This document shows positions 62,503-64,000 of a stretch of DNA of 64,000 bases, piece after piece. Source of the DNA: Arthrobacter sp. V1I9 (GTDB lineage: Bacteria; Actinomycetota; Actinomycetes; Actinomycetales; Micrococcaceae). Made by a program: the position numbers and the translations under genes. Under the pieces are notes generated by a model that was not told where the DNA came from, searched no databases, and saw nothing but the letters and a program-made list of their open reading frames with translations. Location of the stretch: assembly GCF_030817075.1 (NCBI RefSeq), contig NZ_JAUSYU010000001.1, positions 1,178,001 through 1,242,000 of the forward strand. The letters run 5' to 3'. The first letter of the stretch is position 1, and each line of letters starts with the position of its first letter.

Positions 62503-63282
62503 TTGGCTGTCTTCGCTGCGCAGGCAGAAAGCCCGTTCAACCCGGCCACGGACCGGATTGGGCGGGTGCTCTGTTTTGCTGCCCACCCGGACGACATCGA
62601 CTTCGGTGCTGCCGGCACCATCGCGGCCTGGACGGCGGCGGGTGTCCAGGTCAGCTACTGCATCATGACCGACGGCGACGCCGGCGGCTTTGATCCGGCC
62701 CACCGGGCGGACATCATTGCCATGCGGGACGCTGAACAGCGCAAAGCCGCCGCTTTGGTGGGGGTTTCGGACATCCATTACCTCCACCAGCGCGACGGCT
62801 ACCTCGAACCCTCGCACGAGGTGATGAGGGAAGTGGTGCGGCTCATCCGCGAACTGCGTCCCGACGTCGTGCTGGCCATGCATCCAGAACGGAACTGGCG
62901 CCGAATCCAAAAAAGCCACCCGGACCATCTTGCGGTGGGGGAGGCTGTGACCCGCGCTGTTTACCCTGCCTTGGAGAATCCGTTCGCCTACCCCGAACTG
63001 GCCGAGGCCGGGCTGGAAGCGTACAAGCTACCGTGGCTTTGGCTGTACGCCGGGCCGGACGAACGGGAAAACCACTTCGTAGATGTCACCGGGCACGTGG
63101 ACGCGAAGCTCGAAGCCATCCACGTCCACGTCAGCCAGCACCCGGATGTCGAGGCTATGGAAGCGACAGTGCGCCAGGGCATGCACGCCAATGCTGCGCG
63201 GGCCGGGCTCCCGGCCGGGCGCAGCGCCGAAGCGTTCCATGTAGTGGCAGTCAACGGGCCCGGTACCATCGCCGGTTTCTAG
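62503..63282 (+). CDS. PIG-L/LmbE family N-deacetylase
   Basis: A 259-residue zinc-dependent deacetylase-like protein. The metal motif is CFAAHPDDIDFGAAG (about 24-38) and the second ligand lies in SHPDHLAVGEAV. Family members include MshB and Mca of mycothiol metabolism and GlcNAc-type deacetylases; I cannot tell which. The TTG at 62503 is supported by AAAAGG nine bases upstream in the end of etfA. Linkage to etfBA may be only positional. Confidence 0.88.
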   Translation: MAVFAAQAESPFNPATDRIGRVLCFAAHPDDIDFGAAGTIAAWTAAGVQVSYCIMTDGDAGGFDPAHRADIIAMRDAEQRKAAALVGVSDIHYLHQRDGYLEPSHEVMREVVRLIRELRPDVVLAMHPERNWRRIQKSHPDHLAVGEAVTRAVYPALENPFAYPELAEAGLEAYKLPWLWLYAGPDERENHFVDVTGHVDAKLEAIHVHVSQHPDVEAMEATVRQGMHANAARAGLPAGRSAEAFHVVAVNGPGTIAGF

Positions 63283-63307
63283 GCAACTGCCTCTCGAACT
63301 CATGAAG

Positions 63308-63349
63308 GCGCCCTGCGGCCTTCCACCCGGAATGCCGCAGGGCCCCTTT
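63308..63349 (+). terminator. Terminator after the etfB-etfA-deacetylase operon
   Basis: Ten-base-pair stem GCCCTGCGGC/GCCGCAGGGC with a 14-base loop, then CCCTTTA. Confidence 0.7.
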
Positions 63350-63370
63350 ATGCTGCTCTGTTGGCCAGCG

Positions 63371-64000
63371 CTACGCGTTCAACGGGGCGGCAGCGACGGT
63401 TGGCATCGTGGGGGACTCGGAGCCGCCGACGGGCTCCACCGTGATCCCAAGTGCTGCCGCGGAGGAGATGCCCTCCACTACTGCGGGTTTTGACAGCGCC
63501 TCCGCGTCCATCAGCCCCTGCGAGACGGGTGCTGAACCGTCCTTGGGAATGAGCCACATCTGATAAACCTTGCCCTCGGGCGGGGCAGGAACGTCTTTCA
63601 TCCTGACCACCACGGCGTCCTCGGACGAGGAAATCTGGACGGTGGCAGTGCCGCCGCCGGCCACGTCTACCGAGGCTTCCCGGAGGTCTCCTGCCCGGAC
63701 CACCTGGTTCAGGGGGTCGTTCTGGTCCGCGAAGTAGGAACCGACGCCGACCCCGCCCAGGGCTATCGCTGCGGCCGCTGCGATCCCGGCGAGCCAGCGC
63801 CGGGCGCCGGTTGGACGTCGCCGTTCTTCCCGGCGCTGCCGCGCTTTGGCGAGCTCGTCACTGGAACCTGCGGCGGAAGAGGTGAATGCGCCGGCGGAAG
63901 GAGCGGGCGCGCCCGGATCCCGGCGCGCGTCCTGGGCCGGCAACTGGGCGACGATCCGGTCGAAAAGGTCAGCCGGTGGTTCCTCCTCCGCCTTGAAGGT
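63371..64000 (-). CDS. Anti-sigma factor, RskA type (N-terminus beyond right edge)
   Basis: The C-terminal 209 codons of an anti-sigma factor. A membrane span (WLAGIAAAAAIALGGVGVGSY, about 95 residues into the visible part) separates a cytosolic, sigma-binding side from an extracytoplasmic RskA C-terminal domain with the signature VYQMWLIPKDGSAPVSQG. The frame stays open to the right edge (visible start: TFKAEEEPPADLFDRIVAQ). The sigma factor gene should lie just beyond the edge. Release probably needs regulated membrane proteolysis, as known for RskA. Confidence 0.87.
   Translation of the reverse strand, partial: TFKAEEEPPADLFDRIVAQLPAQDARRDPGAPAPSAGAFTSSAAGSSDELAKARQRREERRRPTGARRWLAGIAAAAAIALGGVGVGSYFADQNDPLNQVVRAGDLREASVDVAGGGTATVQISSSEDAVVVRMKDVPAPPEGKVYQMWLIPKDGSAPVSQGLMDAEALSKPAVVEGISSAAALGITVEPVGGSESPTMPTVAAAPLNA

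Overview
The window is chromosomal DNA of a high-GC actinobacterium, most likely Arthrobacter, Pseudarthrobacter or a close Micrococcaceae relative. The reasons are strong G/C bias at codon third positions, many GTG and TTG starts, and actinobacterial families (DUF3107, DUF2342, UPF0182, AdnAB, UvrD2, HemQ). Much of the gene order resembles, from memory, two stretches of the Mycobacterium tuberculosis chromosome: the mrp/MgtE-like/DUF1003 group, and the rhlE, TetR/DUF3107, moeB, ATL, adnAB, nudC, uvrD2, PDZ-Lon, UPF0182 series. I see no prophage, insertion sequence or CRISPR array; this is almost entirely core genome.

Layout. 1-2.9 kb (minus): Mrp ATPase (cut by the left edge), a DUF1003 membrane protein and an MgtE-like sensor without a channel. 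2.9-6.5 kb: a YflT-like stress protein, an Xaa-Pro aminopeptidase and a PHP phosphoesterase. 6.5-10.9 kb (minus): orphan adenine methyltransferase, DEAD-box helicase and RNase II-like exonuclease. 11-14.7 kb: thiamine genes, with thiE divergent from a TPP-riboswitch-controlled thiO-thiS-thiG, then a pterin dehydratase. 14.8-17.35 kb: a three-gene TetR/DUF3107/membrane protein unit divergent from moeZ. 17.36-17.53 kb: a mirror-arranged array of 32-bp repeats between convergent moeZ and hemA. 17.5-30.3 kb: a complete coproporphyrin-dependent heme pathway (hemA, hemE, hemY, hemQ, hemH, hemC, hemD, hemB, hemL), with a Pro/Ala-rich surface protein and a luciferase-like oxidoreductase embedded in it. 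30.4-32.9 kb: an amino-acid ABC importer. 33.2-46.5 kb: a DNA repair and nucleotide block with a DEDDh exonuclease, an alkyltransferase-like protein, AdnA, AdnB (reading frame broken in helicase motif Ia), a phosphotransferase-like protein, NudC, UvrD2 and a YgjP-like metallopeptidase. 46.5-52.4 kb: a DUF2342 zincin-like protein, a PDZ-Lon protease and a UPF0182 membrane protein. 52.5-52.9 kb: two identical initiator tRNA genes. 53-64 kb: cytochrome b561-like protein, photolyase, PspA, a TPM-domain protein, an HtrA-like protease, EtfBA, a PIG-L deacetylase and an RskA-type anti-sigma factor (cut by the right edge).

Several modules cooperate. ThiO, ThiG and ThiS make the thiazole of thiamine, MoeZ is a plausible ThiS activator, and ThiE joins the two halves. 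The hem genes take glutamyl-tRNA to heme. ATL, AdnAB and UvrD2 are DNA damage functions, and the first two overlap on one transcript. PspA, the TPM protein, HtrA, PDZ-Lon and UPF0182 are envelope functions.

The observations I rate highest are the adnB frameshift at an AGG-TGA site, the mirrored 32-bp repeat array, a recurrent TAnnnT hexamer 11-13 bp ahead of start codons (probable leaderless mRNAs), the PspA/TPM pair, the surface protein inside the heme operon, and the ATL-adnA overlap. I did not find a clearly new multi-gene defence or metabolic system.
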